Source: JAXLYE01 sp046351595 (lineage in GTDB: Bacteria > Myxococcota_A > Polyangia > Palsa-1104 > JAEUJZ01). From it: a stretch of 64,000 nt of DNA. Shown here one piece after another: positions 41,983-55,168 of the stretch. Made by a program: the position numbers and the translations under genes. The stretch lies in NCBI GenBank assembly GCA_046351595.1, contig JAXLYE010000003.1:992001-1056000 (forward strand). The letters are read 5' to 3'. The notes beneath the pieces are model-generated. The model had not been told where the DNA came from and searched no databases. It worked only from the letters and a program-made list of their open reading frames with translations. The first letter of the stretch is position 1; every line of letters starts with the position of its first letter.

Positions 41983-42921
41983 CTACAAGATGCGGCGCAG
42001 GAGGACGCGCAGGTGGAAGCCCGGGTAGCCGAGATCCTGGTTCCGCAGCTCGTCCCGGAGCTCGTCGTGCAGCCGCGGCAGCGCGTGGAACGGCACCGCC
42101 GGGTACGCGTGGTGCTCGGCGTGGTACGGCATGTTCCACATCAGCAGCCGGACCAGCGGGCCTGCGCGCATGCTGCGCGTGCACTCCAGGATCGGCGCGC
42201 CGTAGGGCAGGCCGTTGTGCTCGGCCGCGACATAGCTCGCGAGCAGGCAGTGCCCGACGACCTGGCCGGTGAGGATCGCCCAGAACCCCTTGTTCACGTA
42301 CACGGCCACGAGCGCGATCGCGGCGTACACCCCCAGGATGAGCAGGCTCTCGAGCGCCAGCGCCGCCCGCACCTGGGCGCGTGCGAACGGGTACAGCCGC
42401 GTGCGCAGGGGCTCGGGCAGGCCGAGCGCGCCGCTCACCAGCATCCCGAGCTTGAACGACAGCAGCGGCAGCCCGGTGAGCCACCCCAGGTACATCGGCA
42501 GGGTCCGCACCACCGACGGCGCCGGCGCGCTGCCGAGCGAGATCTCCGGATCTTTTCCCGGCACGTGGGTGTGGCGGTGGTGCGTAAAGTGCAGCTCGCG
42601 GAACATGACCGGGGCGTAGACGTGGCCGATTCCGGCGAGCAGCGCGCAGACCCTGTTCAGCACAGGGGTCTTGAACGCCGTGCCGTGCGCGGTTTCGTGC
42701 AGCGCCGCGAACAGGCCGCAGCACAGGATGCCCAGGCCCAGCTGCGACAGCGCCACCTGCCACGGCGCCCGGTCCCAGCTGATCACGGCCCAGGCGCACG
42801 CGCCCAGCAACAGGGTGTAGAGCGAGACGAAGCGGAGCAGCGCGGGTCCGTCCGACCGCTTCATCAGCTCAAAGAGCCTCTCCTTGGATACTTTCTGGCT
42901 CTGATGGAAGTGCGCGTCCAT
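41983..42921 (-). CDS. Membrane fatty acid desaturase / hydroxylase
   Basis: 312 aa. The three histidine boxes of the membrane di-iron family are present: HETAHG (HxxxH), HFTHHRHTH (HxxHH) and YHAEHH (HxxHH) near the C-terminus, with several hydrophobic helices between. It would introduce a double bond or hydroxyl into fatty acyl chains or a carotenoid-like lipid, using O2. Start ATG 42921; the ribosome site is weak. It is divergent from the sigma-54 response regulator, whose upstream sites lie in the shared 391-bp gap and could affect it. Confidence 0.88.
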   Translation of the reverse strand: MDAHFHQSQKVSKERLFELMKRSDGPALLRFVSLYTLLLGACAWAVISWDRAPWQVALSQLGLGILCCGLFAALHETAHGTAFKTPVLNRVCALLAGIGHVYAPVMFRELHFTHHRHTHVPGKDPEISLGSAPAPSVVRTLPMYLGWLTGLPLLSFKLGMLVSGALGLPEPLRTRLYPFARAQVRAALALESLLILGVYAAIALVAVYVNKGFWAILTGQVVGHCLLASYVAAEHNGLPYGAPILECTRSMRAGPLVRLLMWNMPYHAEHHAYPAVPFHALPRLHDELRDELRNQDLGYPGFHLRVLLRRIL

Positions 42922-43152
42922 GGCCCATTACACCACGCCGCGCCGGCCGTCGGAATGCGCCGCGGCCCCGGCGTCCGCGCTGCGCCAATCCTCCCGCGCC
43001 GCCGGATCCTGTGCGCGTCAGCGACGGAGCGTTGGGAGTGCGACCGCAAGCCTGCAGAAGTCACCGGGCGGTGCTGCGTCGGGCCGGCGCGGGGGGGAGG
43101 GCGCCGCGGATCGCGCGCGGCAGGCCGCGGCCGGAGCGCCGGGCGAGTCGTG

Positions 43153-43185
43153 TCTGTTAAAACAGATGAAGTCTGCTTTAACGGA
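43153..43185. promoter_or_regulatory. Two tandem palindromes, probable upstream activator sites
   Basis: TCTGTTAAAACAGA (43153-43166) is a perfect 6-bp inverted repeat with a 2-bp centre. A second, imperfect copy TCTGCTTTAACGGA (43172-43185) follows with centres 19 bp apart. They lie about 100 bp upstream of a sigma-54 promoter, the usual distance for enhancer-binding protein sites. Confidence 0.6.
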
Positions 43186-43268
43186 AACGCCGTCTGCCGG
43201 GCGGTCCGGGTGCGAACAAATTGGGGACCGCGCGGCGGTCGCGGCACAATGGCGGTCCGGGTGCTTCG

Positions 43269-43284
43269 TGGCACGGCAGTTGCG
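43269..43284 (+). promoter_or_regulatory. Sigma-54 promoter of the response regulator gene at 43313
   Basis: TGGCACGGCAGTTGCG matches the -24/-12 consensus (TGGCAC-N5-TTGCW) at every core base except the last, with exactly 10 nt between GG and GC. Transcription would start near 43295, 18 nt before the ATG. Confidence 0.75.
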
Positions 43285-43312
43285 CCGCACGGCCCGGAAC
43301 AGCGAGCAGAGC

Positions 43313-44719
<1,407 letters not shown>

Positions 44720-44884
44720 GAGTTTCCCCGACTCCGCGCGCTCGCGAGTCCGTGCTCCGACGGAGCCGGGGCCAGCGCTCGTGCGCAAAAATGCCTCAGC
44801 CGGGCGAAAATGCGGCGCCAAGTTGTCAGCAGGGTGCCTGGCCGCTTGCGCGCGCCCCGACCGCACCGCAGAGATCTAAAAAGC

Positions 44885-44900
44885 TGGCACTCTGCGCGCT
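44885..44900 (+). promoter_or_regulatory. Weak candidate sigma-54 promoter upstream of otsA
   Basis: TGGCACTCTGCGCGCT has a perfect -24 element and GC at the correct 10-nt spacing, but the -12 element is poor (GCGCT). It sits 119 nt before the otsA ATG, in a 299-bp gap with no other feature, directly downstream of a sigma-54 activator gene. Confidence 0.3.
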
Positions 44901-45018
44901 GCTGTACGCAGCGCTCCGCTTCCGCATGGCGCTGATCTTGCTCAGCCCACCCGTATCAGCGCGGATGCGGCCGGTGCTTCCGTCAAGGCTCAGCGACTCT
45001 GTCTGCGAGGAGGGATGC

Positions 45019-47210
<2,192 letters not shown>

Positions 47211-47214
<4 letters not shown>

Positions 47215-47948
47215 GGTACCTCCTGACCGGGCGCGGCCAGCAGGCGCTCTGCGAGCACCTGCGCACGCAGCCCCTCATCGCCTTTGACTTCGACGGCACG
47301 CTGGCCCCGATCGCGCCGACGCCGGACGTGGTCGAGCTATTGCCGCAGGTCCGCGCGCAGCTTGTGGCGGTGGCCCGGCGCATGCCGGTGATCATCGTGT
47401 CCGGGCGCGGGCGCGAAGATGCCATGCAGCGCGTCGTCGGCATCCCGGTGCGTGAGGTCTACGGCAACCACGGCATCGAGCCGACGCACGCCTCCCCGGA
47501 GCTGATCGAGACGGTCGCAGGCTGGGGCCGCACCCTGGCCGCCCGCCTCGACGGCCAGCAGGGCGTCTGGATCGAGGACAAGCGCTACTCGGTCACCATC
47601 CACTACCGCGCCGCGCCCATGCCCGGGCGCGCGCAGGCGGCGGCGCAGGCGGCGGCTTCGACGCTGAGCGGCGTGCGGCTGATCCCGGGCAAGCTCTCGA
47701 TCAACGTCGTGCCGGCCGGCGCCGCCGACAAAGGACTGGCGCTGCTCGAGGCGCAGGAACAGCAGGGCTGCGCCACCGCGATCTACTTCGGCGATGACGA
47801 GACCGACGAAGACGTGTTCGCGCGCTGCGATCCGGAGCGGGTCCTGGGCGTGCGCATCGGCCGCCAAGAGGGCTCGCACGCGCGCTTCTTCCTGCGCAAC
47901 CAGGCCGAGATCGAACAGGCCCTGCAGCTGCTGCGCGGCGAGCGGTAG
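47211..47948 (+). CDS. otsB: Trehalose-6-phosphate phosphatase
   Basis: 245 aa, ATG overlapping the otsA stop (ATGA). HAD-type motifs: FDFDGTLAPI (nucleophile and acid Asp), IIVSGRGRED, the cap-region EVYGNHGIE, GKLSINVVPAGAADKG with the conserved Lys, and YFGDDETDEDVF for Mg binding. It dephosphorylates trehalose-6-phosphate to trehalose, finishing the two-step pathway begun by the upstream gene. Length is normal. Its end lies about 80 bp before the proposed inversion breakpoint. Confidence 0.95.
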
Positions 47949-48045
47949 GGCTCTGCGTCGGCATCGATCCGCAACCGCGGCGCCGGCGCGCGGAAGACAA
48001 GGTCCCGCTGTTCCCGTCGCTGCGCTGCGTCAGCCTGCTAACGTC

Positions 48046-49050
48046 ATGCTCGTCGGTGAAGGCGCGGGCGAGGCCAGCGGTCAGGCCAGCAGTGAGGCCA
48101 TCGGTGAGTCCATCAAGGTGCTCGACTTCGGCATGGCGCACGTCGATGGCGCGGACGCGGACGCGGCGCGGCTCACGCAGTCGGGCGTGATCTTCGGCAC
48201 GCTCCAGTACATGTCGCCCGAGCACTGCCGCGGGCGCGGCATCGGGCCGCTCTCTGACATCTATTCAATCGGCGTGATGCTGTACGAGATGCTCAGCGGC
48301 GATCTGCCGTTCACCAGCCAGAGCCCGGCGGAGCTGATGACGCAGCACCTGTTCGTCTCGCCGCCGCCGCTCCAGCCGCGGGTCGCGGGCCGCGAGGTGC
48401 CGCCGGAGCTGCGCGAGCTGCAAGAGCTGGCGCTGTGGGCGCTGGCCAAGCAGCCCGAGAAGCGGCCGACCGCGGCGCAGCTGCGCGAGGTGGTGCAGCA
48501 GGTCATGAGCCAGACCGATGCCGGCAGCGCCCTGCGGCGGCTGCACCGCGAGCGCATCGCGACCATGGGCCTGTCGCGGGCGGAGCGCGCCCTGACCGGC
48601 GAGCACCGCACCGCTGTGGTCAATGCGCCCAATACGCCCAGTACGATCGATGCGATGGAGCGGACCGCGAGCGGGGCCGAAGGCGAGGTCTTCGAGGTGG
48701 CGCTGTTCGGGTTCGGCGATGCGGCGCGCATGCAGGTCGCGGCGCTGGAGGGCGCGCTCGGCGCCAACGGGCTGCGCGCGGCTCGCTGGCCGGGGCCGGA
48801 CGCTCCGCCGACCGCAGAAACAAGAGATGCGCGCGCGCTGGTGCTGGCGTACGGGCCGCAGGCGGTGACGGCGCTGAAGGCGCTGCGCATGCGGCCTGCG
48901 AGCGCGCAGCTGCCGGTGCTGGTCATCGACGTGCCGCGCACCGCCATGCCTGCGCTGATCAGCGCAGGCGCCAGCGACCTCGCGCTCGTCGGGACCGAGG
49001 CCGGGGAGCTGTGCCGCAGGCTGTGGCGCCTGATCGCACGAGGGAGATGA
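48046..49050 (+). CDS. C-terminal half of a Ser/Thr kinase fused to receiver-like domain
   Basis: 334 aa from ATG 48046, but kinase homology starts upstream at 48031 with KPAN-like QPANVMLV, and the N-lobe and HRD are missing. Then IKVLDFGMAHV, GTLQYMSPEHC, SDIYSIGVMLYEMLSG and KRPTAAQL complete a C-lobe. After a linker, residues about 215-330 (VALFGFGDAARMQ, ALVLAYGPQAV, LPVLVIDVP, SAGASDLALV) look like a receiver-type alpha/beta fold lacking the phosphoacceptor. It cannot be a kinase alone. It overlaps the next gene by 4 bp. Together with the minus-strand fragment at 40438-40899 it could rebuild one complete kinase. Confidence 0.7.
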   Translation: MLVGEGAGEASGQASSEAIGESIKVLDFGMAHVDGADADAARLTQSGVIFGTLQYMSPEHCRGRGIGPLSDIYSIGVMLYEMLSGDLPFTSQSPAELMTQHLFVSPPPLQPRVAGREVPPELRELQELALWALAKQPEKRPTAAQLREVVQQVMSQTDAGSALRRLHRERIATMGLSRAERALTGEHRTAVVNAPNTPSTIDAMERTASGAEGEVFEVALFGFGDAARMQVAALEGALGANGLRAARWPGPDAPPTAETRDARALVLAYGPQAVTALKALRMRPASAQLPVLVIDVPRTAMPALISAGASDLALVGTEAGELCRRLWRLIARGR

Positions 49051-50729
49051 TGCGGCGACTCTGTGCACAAGGGACGAGGCGGCTGGCGCTGTGCGTGCTG
49101 CTTCTGGCGCCGAGCCAGGCCGCGGCCGAGGCGGGGCCGCGCCTGGTCGACTATGTGGTCCGCGCCGGCGACACCTGCCACGGCGTGGCGCGCAAGCTGT
49201 ACGGCGACGCGCGGCGCACGGGCCTCATCCACCGCCACAACCCGCAGCTCGGCAAGAGCCCGCACCACCTGAGCGCCGGGCAGGTGCTCAAGGTGCCCGA
49301 GCGCGACGAGCCGCAGACCGAGTCCGAGCCGGACGCGCGCCTGACGTTCCTGCGCAACCAGGTCGAGGCCTACACGCCCGAGTATCACGCGGGGCGCCTG
49401 CAGGAGCCGCTGCTCGCCGGCAGCCGCGTCGGCACGCTCGGTCGCTCGCTCGCCGAGGTGACGTTCCTCGACGAGACACAGATGCAGCTCGGCGAGAACA
49501 GCCTGCTGGCGGTGCTGGGCAGCAGCAGCGAGCGCTCGCGGCTCAGCCGGCGCGCGTCGGGCGAGCAGGCGAGCCTGCTGCGCGGGGCGCTGCGCGCGTT
49601 CCTTTCGCAGGGGCCGGGCGCCGGCGGACAGGTCGCACCTGCGGCTGGCCCCGAGGGCGGCGTGGCGGTCAAGACGCCCGGCGCGCAGGTGCGCACGGCC
49701 GGCGCCGGCGAGCTGCAGGTCAGCGTCGACGCGGCGAGCACCACCCGGCTTGCCGTCTACAGCGGCCGCTCGCGGCTGACGGCCAAGGGCCAGGGCGTGG
49801 ACGTCGCCGCGGGCTTCGGCAGCAAGGCCGAGCTCGGGAAGCGGCCGACGCCGGCGCGGCCCCTGCCCGAGGCGCCGCGCTTCGTCGAGGGACCGGCCGC
49901 GCTCGTGCTGACGCTGGGCGAGCCGGTGCCGATCACGCTGCGCTACGCTGGCGCCCCGGCCGATGAACGGTCCGTGCGCTGGCACCGCCAGCTCGGGCGC
50001 GACGCCCGGCTCAACGACGCGCTGATCGACGAGGTCGTCGCCGGCGAGCAGACCACGCTGCGCTCGCAGCCGCTGCCCGCGGGCCGCTACTTCGTGCGCG
50101 TGAGCGCCATCGACGCGGACCAGTTCGAGGGCGCGCCGCGGTCGCGCGAGCTGCGGGTCGTGGCGGTCCAGCACGCGCCGGCCCGCGACGCCCAGCCGGC
50201 GCAGGTCGAGGTGCCGCAGGAGCTTTTCTGCGGGCTCGACGAGCAGCCGCTGCACCGCCAGGCCGCGCCGCTGCGGCTCGGTGCGGACCGCGCGCACACG
50301 CTGCGCTGCGCCCTGCGCGACGGGGCCCCGGCCGCCGAGATCGCGGAGCTATTGCTGCCCCGCTCTGCCGCGCCGCTGCCGCCGGTCAGGACCGCGGTGC
50401 CAGCTCCCCGCCGCGCCGCGACGTTCACGCTCGCCGCCGAGCCGCCTCGATCCCTGGAGACGCGGCCGGCGCAGACCGAGCAGGCGATCGTCCTGCGCGT
50501 CTTCGATCAAGAGGGCGCGCCTGTCGACGTTCGGCCCGAGGACGTGACGGTTGCGGCCGGGCCGCGGGTCGCGCGCGCGCCGGTCCGACGGATCGGGGCC
50601 GGTGAGCTGCGCGCCGCCCTGCGCTGGCCCGCGGGCGAGGAGGGCGGCACGGTGCGGATCACGCTCCGCGGCGCGCCGCGCAGCCTGTCGCTGCTGCTCG
50701 GCCAGTCGCCGGAGCCGGCGCGTCGGTAG
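49047..50729 (+). CDS. Exported LysM + FecR-domain protein
   Basis: 560 aa. Start ATG 49047 or 49050 (ATGATG), overlapping the previous stop. Signal peptide ends APSQAAAEA. A LysM domain at about 33-82 (YVVRAGDTCHGVARKLYGD, NPQLGKSPHHLSAGQVLKVP) should bind peptidoglycan. A FecR-type domain at about 105-265 follows (AGSRVGTLGRSLAEVTFLDE, LGENSLLAVLG, and a long GGVAVKTPGAQV strand), then Ig-like beta domains. LysM-FecR proteins are common in Gram-negative bacteria and probably scaffold or sense the envelope. The coupling to a kinase fragment suggests that it was the kinase's envelope partner. Confidence 0.85.
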   Translation: MMRRLCAQGTRRLALCVLLLAPSQAAAEAGPRLVDYVVRAGDTCHGVARKLYGDARRTGLIHRHNPQLGKSPHHLSAGQVLKVPERDEPQTESEPDARLTFLRNQVEAYTPEYHAGRLQEPLLAGSRVGTLGRSLAEVTFLDETQMQLGENSLLAVLGSSSERSRLSRRASGEQASLLRGALRAFLSQGPGAGGQVAPAAGPEGGVAVKTPGAQVRTAGAGELQVSVDAASTTRLAVYSGRSRLTAKGQGVDVAAGFGSKAELGKRPTPARPLPEAPRFVEGPAALVLTLGEPVPITLRYAGAPADERSVRWHRQLGRDARLNDALIDEVVAGEQTTLRSQPLPAGRYFVRVSAIDADQFEGAPRSRELRVVAVQHAPARDAQPAQVEVPQELFCGLDEQPLHRQAAPLRLGADRAHTLRCALRDGAPAAEIAELLLPRSAAPLPPVRTAVPAPRRAATFTLAAEPPRSLETRPAQTEQAIVLRVFDQEGAPVDVRPEDVTVAAGPRVARAPVRRIGAGELRAALRWPAGEEGGTVRITLRGAPRSLSLLLGQSPEPARR

Positions 50730-50740
50730 ATCCGGTCAGC

Positions 50741-52015
50741 TCAGAACACCACGTCCCAGATGCCCGCGGCCTGCTCGACGGCGATGAGCTGCCGCGCGTG
50801 CTCGGCCAGCGCGCCGTAGTAGGCGAGGTGGACCTCCTCGACGGTGCGCTGGGCGTTGAGGACCTCGAGCAGGGTGGCGCCGCCGCGCTGGTAGCTGTAG
50901 AGCGTGGCCGTGCTCACGCGCTCGGCGTCGGCGAGCACGCCCTGCGTATACAGGCCGAGCTGCTTCACCGCGGAGCGGTAGCGCACGAGCGCCTGCAGCA
51001 CCTCGACCTCGGCGCGCAGCTGCGTCGCCTGCTGCGTCGCCGCCGCCTGCTCGGCGCCGTGCAGCGCGGCATCGAGCTCGCCGCGGTAGACGCGCGACAG
51101 CGGCAGCGGCAGCGATGCCACCGCGGTCAGCGCGTCGTACTGCGGCGAGGCGAAGGGCTCGCTGTAGAGGCTGCGCTGCCAGCTGACGTTGAGCGTCAGG
51201 TCGACCATGCGGTTGCGCCGCGCCAGCGCCACGCGCGCGGCCGCCGCGTCCTCGGCGCGACGCCGCGCGGTCACGTCGGGCCGCTGCGTGCGCGCGCTCT
51301 GCAGCAGCGCCTCTTCATCAAACGTGCGCGGCGCGATGCGCAGCTCGCCGGTCACCGTCAGCAGCGTGCCGCGCGGCGGGGCGGCCTGGCCCAGGTACAG
51401 CCGCAGCGCCAGATCCGCGGCCTCGACCTCGGCCTCGGCGGCCAGGACCTCGGCGTGGTAGCGCTGGCTCTCGACGCGGGACTGGATCAGCGCGACCTCG
51501 CCGATGTCGCCGACCTGCACGCGCTTCTCGTTGACCGCGACCAGGCGCATCAGGCTCTCGAGCGTGCGCTGCTTGCGGTCCAGCACCAGCCGCGCCGCCA
51601 GCGCCCCGACGTACGCGGTCGCGGCCTCGGCGCGCAGCCGGCGCAGCGCGTCCGCGAGCTCGGCGTGCGCCACCTGCACCTCGGCCCGGGCGACGCCGAC
51701 GCGACCTGAGCGCTTGCCGCCCAGCTCGATCGGCAGCGTCACCCCGAGCGTGCTCAGAAACGGCGCCGACTGCCCCGAGATATCGATCTGCGAGATGCCG
51801 CCGGTCACCACCGGATCCGGGAACAGCCGCGCCACCGCGACCTGCGCCTCGGCGATCGGCACGCTGTAGCGCTGCGCCATGAGCTCGAGGTTCGAGCGGC
51901 TGACCTGACCGAGGTAGCCGCCGAAGGACAGCGACACCGGCGCCTCGGCGCGCGCGGACACCAGGCACGCACCGAGCGCCGCCGGAACCAGGAGGAGCCG
52001 CGCCGCGCGGATCAT
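50741..52015 (-). CDS. czcC: Outer-membrane channel of heavy-metal RND pump (TolC/CzcC-like)
   Basis: 424 aa, ATG 52015 overlapping the pump gene stop by 4 bp. Signal peptide ends VSARA. Two repeated long helical regions with Ala/Glu/Arg heptads and short beta strands (VTLPIELGGKRSGRVGVA; VASLPLPLSRVYRGELDAAL) are typical of TolC-family proteins, and LYSYQRGGATLLEVLNAQRT is the conserved equatorial motif. It forms the exit duct for the RND complex. Last gene of the czcBAC-ordered operon. Confidence 0.9.
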   Translation of the reverse strand: MIRAARLLLVPAALGACLVSARAEAPVSLSFGGYLGQVSRSNLELMAQRYSVPIAEAQVAVARLFPDPVVTGGISQIDISGQSAPFLSTLGVTLPIELGGKRSGRVGVARAEVQVAHAELADALRRLRAEAATAYVGALAARLVLDRKQRTLESLMRLVAVNEKRVQVGDIGEVALIQSRVESQRYHAEVLAAEAEVEAADLALRLYLGQAAPPRGTLLTVTGELRIAPRTFDEEALLQSARTQRPDVTARRRAEDAAAARVALARRNRMVDLTLNVSWQRSLYSEPFASPQYDALTAVASLPLPLSRVYRGELDAALHGAEQAAATQQATQLRAEVEVLQALVRYRSAVKQLGLYTQGVLADAERVSTATLYSYQRGGATLLEVLNAQRTVEEVHLAYYGALAEHARQLIAVEQAAGIWDVVF

Positions 52016-55000
52016 GGCGCCACCTCCTGCGCGACGGACAGACCCGGCGGCTCAGGCCCAACGGGGCTGGCCCCGGGCTCGGGCGATCCGGTCGCGGCGC
52101 GGCGCTCGACGACGTAGTACAGCGCCGGCAGCACGAACAGCGTCAAGAGCGTCGCGCTCAGCAGGCCGCCGACGACCACCGTGGCCAGCGGCCGCTGCAC
52201 GTCCGAGCCGATGCCGCGCGCCAGCGCCGCGGGCAGCATGCCCAGCGCCGCCACCGTCGCGGTGAGCAGCACCGCGCGCAGCCGCCGCGTCGCGCCCTGC
52301 ACCACCGCCTCGCCGAGCGGCAGGCCGGCGCGCCGCAGCTCGTTCAGGCCCGAGATCAGGATGACGCCGTTCTGCACCGCCACGCCGAACAGCGTGATGA
52401 AGCCGACCGCGGACGAGACGTTCAGCGTCATGCCGCGCACGATCAGCGCGACCATGCCGCCGAGCAGCGCCAGCGGCACGTTCGAGAGGATCAGCGCCGC
52501 GTGCCGCAGCACCCCGAAGGCGCCGTATAACAGGATGAAGATCAGCACCAGCACGATCGGGATGATGAGCAACAGGCGCGCCGCCGCGCGCTGCTGGTTC
52601 TCGAACTGCCCGCCCCAGCGCACCTCGTAGCCGTTCGGCGCCGGCGCCTCGCGGGCGATGCGCGCCTGCGCCTCCTGCAAGAAGCTCGAGAGGTCGCGGC
52701 CGCGCAGGTTCAGGCGCACGGTCAGGTGGCGGCGGTTGCTCTCGCGCGTGATCGTGCTCTCGCCCGAGCGCAGCTCCAGCCGCGCGATCTGCGACAGCGG
52801 CACGCGCGCGCCGCCCGGCGCCTCGATGGTCAGGTCGCCGATGGCCTCGCGCGAGCTGCGCACCCGCGGCTCGAAGCGCACGGCGACGTCGTAGCGGCGC
52901 TCGCCCTGGAACACCTGCGCGATGGCGCGCCCGCCGATCGCGACCTCGATGAGGTCGGCGATGTCCGAGACGTTTATGCCATAGCGCGCGGCGGCGGCGC
53001 GGTCGATCTTCACCTGCAGCTGCGGCAGCGGCGGCTCCTGATCGATGGCCACGTCGGCGCTGCCCGGCACCGTGCGCAGCACGTCGACCATGCGCTCGGC
53101 CAGGCGCCGCGCCTCGATGAGATCCGTCGCGAAGATCTTCACCACCAGGTCGCTGTGCGCGCCCGCGATCTTGTCGTTCACGCCGTCGATCATGGGCTGG
53201 CTGAAGCCGACGACGATGCCGGGTATCTGCGCGAAGCGCTCGGTCATGCGCGCGATGAGATCGGTCTTGGTCAAGACGCCCTGGCCGCTCGGCCACTTCG
53301 CATACGGGATCAGCCCGACCGAGCTCTCGATGTGCGACGGCGTCCACGAGTCGGTGCCGTCGTCGTTGCGGCCGAGCTGCGTGACGATGGCGCTGACCTG
53401 CGGGAACTCGCGCGCCGCAGAGCGGATCTCGCTGGCCATCTGGTTCGCCTTCTCCAGCGACAGGCCCGGCGGCAGCTGCACCTGCAGCCAGATCGAGCCC
53501 TCGTCGAGCTCGGGCAGAAAGCCCTTGCCCACGAACGCGCCGAGCAGGATCGCCAGCACCGCGGCGCCGATTCCCGGCACCAGCGCGAGCAGCGGCCGCT
53601 TGAGGATGCGCTCGAGCAGGCGCGTATAACCCGACTCGCTGCGCGCGAGCACCGGGTTGTGCCACAGCTTGCGCGGCTTGCGCAGCGCCCACAGCGACAG
53701 CCCCGGGATCAGCGCCAGCCCGACGAGCAGCGCCGCCGCCAGCGCGTAGCCGATGGTGTAGGCCATGGGCGTGAACAGCTTCTTCTCGACGCGCTGGAAC
53801 GCGAACAGCGGCAGGTACGCGGTGATGACGATGACCTTGGCGAAGAAGATCGGGCGCGCGACCGAGACCGCGGCCGAGATGGCGTCGCGCTCGGTCATCT
53901 CCGCGCTCGGCTTCTCCTCGCGGCAGCGCAGGATCGACTCCATCACCACGATGGCGCCGTCGACGATGATGCCGAAGTCGATGGCGCCGAGTGAGAGCAG
54001 GTTCGCCGGGATGCTGGTCAGCCGCATCAGGATGAACGCGAGCAGGAGCGACAGCGGGATCACGGTCGCCACGATCAGCGCGCTGCGCGGGCTGCCCAGA
54101 AACAGGATGAGGACGATGATCACCAGCCCGATGCCCTCGAGCATCGTGTGCGAGACCGTGCTCAGCGTCGTCTTCACCAGCTCCGTGCGATCGAGGTAGG
54201 GCACCACCTTGACGTCGGGCGGCAGCAGGCCGTTGTTGAGCGCCTGCACGCGCTCGTGGATGCCGTCGAGCACGCGCGAGGGGTTCTGCCCGCGCAGCAA
54301 GAGCACGATGCCGCTGACGCCGTCCGAGTTTGCGTCCTTGCCGAGGATGCCGTTGCGCTGCAGCGCGCCGAGCTGCAGCGTCCCGAGCGAGCGCAGAAAC
54401 ACCGGCGTCCCCTTCTGCTCGCTGACGACGATGTTGCCCAGGTCGTCGAGGTTCCGGATCAGGCCGATGCCGCGCACCACGAAGCCCTGGTCGCCGCGCA
54501 CCAGCACGCTGCCGCCGGCGTTGCTGTTGTTGTTCTGGATCGCCTCGGTGACGTCCTTGAGCGACAGCCCGTACTGGATGAGGCGCGCCGGGTCGAGGAT
54601 CACCTGGAACTGCGTGGTCTCGCCGCCGAAGTTGGTGACGTCGGCGACCCCGATGACCTGTTTCAGCGTCGGCGCGACGATCCAGCGCTGGAGCTCGCGC
54701 AGCTCGCGCTGGCTGCGCGATACGCTCTCGATCGTGTAGCGGTAGATCTCGCCGATGGGCGAGGTCAGAGGATCCAGCGACGCGTTGGCGCCCGGCGGCA
54801 GCTCGACCTCCTCCAGGCGCTCGCGGATGCGCTGGCGCGCGAAGTAGTCGTCGATGCCGTCCTGGAACACCAGCGTGATCAGCGACAGCCCGAACGTGCT
54901 GCGCGAGCGCATGACGTAAAGGCCCGGCGTGCCGTTCAGCTCGCGCTCGATCGGGATCGTGACCTGCTCCTCGACCTCCTCGGCGGCGTGGCCCGCGTAC

Positions 55001-55158
55001 TGGGTCACGACCTGCGCCGTGGTGTCGGCGATGTCGGGGTACGCCTCGATGGCGAGCTCCTGCCAGGACATGTAGCCGAACACGCCCAGCAGCAGGAACA
55101 CCACCAGCACCAGGACGCGGCGGTGCAGCGTGGCAGAGACGAAGTGCTCGATGATCAT
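52012..55158 (-). CDS. czcA: Heavy-metal RND efflux transporter (CzcA/CusA family)
   Basis: 1048 aa, ATG 55158. Twelve membrane helices in the RND pattern. LGAIDFGIIVDGAIVVMESI in TM4 (about residue 400) has the DFGxxxDGAxxxxE signature of divalent-cation heavy-metal pumps rather than the CusA monovalent pattern, so Zn, Co, Cd or Ni is the likely substrate. Two large periplasmic loops and PIVLVLIFILLYGAFG are normal. It pumps ions out using the proton gradient. It is 10 nt after the membrane-fusion gene and overlaps the outer-membrane gene. Confidence 0.93.
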   Translation of the reverse strand: MIIEHFVSATLHRRVLVLVVFLLLGVFGYMSWQELAIEAYPDIADTTAQVVTQYAGHAAEEVEEQVTIPIERELNGTPGLYVMRSRSTFGLSLITLVFQDGIDDYFARQRIRERLEEVELPPGANASLDPLTSPIGEIYRYTIESVSRSQRELRELQRWIVAPTLKQVIGVADVTNFGGETTQFQVILDPARLIQYGLSLKDVTEAIQNNNSNAGGSVLVRGDQGFVVRGIGLIRNLDDLGNIVVSEQKGTPVFLRSLGTLQLGALQRNGILGKDANSDGVSGIVLLLRGQNPSRVLDGIHERVQALNNGLLPPDVKVVPYLDRTELVKTTLSTVSHTMLEGIGLVIIVLILFLGSPRSALIVATVIPLSLLLAFILMRLTSIPANLLSLGAIDFGIIVDGAIVVMESILRCREEKPSAEMTERDAISAAVSVARPIFFAKVIVITAYLPLFAFQRVEKKLFTPMAYTIGYALAAALLVGLALIPGLSLWALRKPRKLWHNPVLARSESGYTRLLERILKRPLLALVPGIGAAVLAILLGAFVGKGFLPELDEGSIWLQVQLPPGLSLEKANQMASEIRSAAREFPQVSAIVTQLGRNDDGTDSWTPSHIESSVGLIPYAKWPSGQGVLTKTDLIARMTERFAQIPGIVVGFSQPMIDGVNDKIAGAHSDLVVKIFATDLIEARRLAERMVDVLRTVPGSADVAIDQEPPLPQLQVKIDRAAAARYGINVSDIADLIEVAIGGRAIAQVFQGERRYDVAVRFEPRVRSSREAIGDLTIEAPGGARVPLSQIARLELRSGESTITRESNRRHLTVRLNLRGRDLSSFLQEAQARIAREAPAPNGYEVRWGGQFENQQRAAARLLLIIPIVLVLIFILLYGAFGVLRHAALILSNVPLALLGGMVALIVRGMTLNVSSAVGFITLFGVAVQNGVILISGLNELRRAGLPLGEAVVQGATRRLRAVLLTATVAALGMLPAALARGIGSDVQRPLATVVVGGLLSATLLTLFVLPALYYVVERRAATGSPEPGASPVGPEPPGLSVAQEVAP

Positions 55159-55168
55159 GGGCGGGCCC

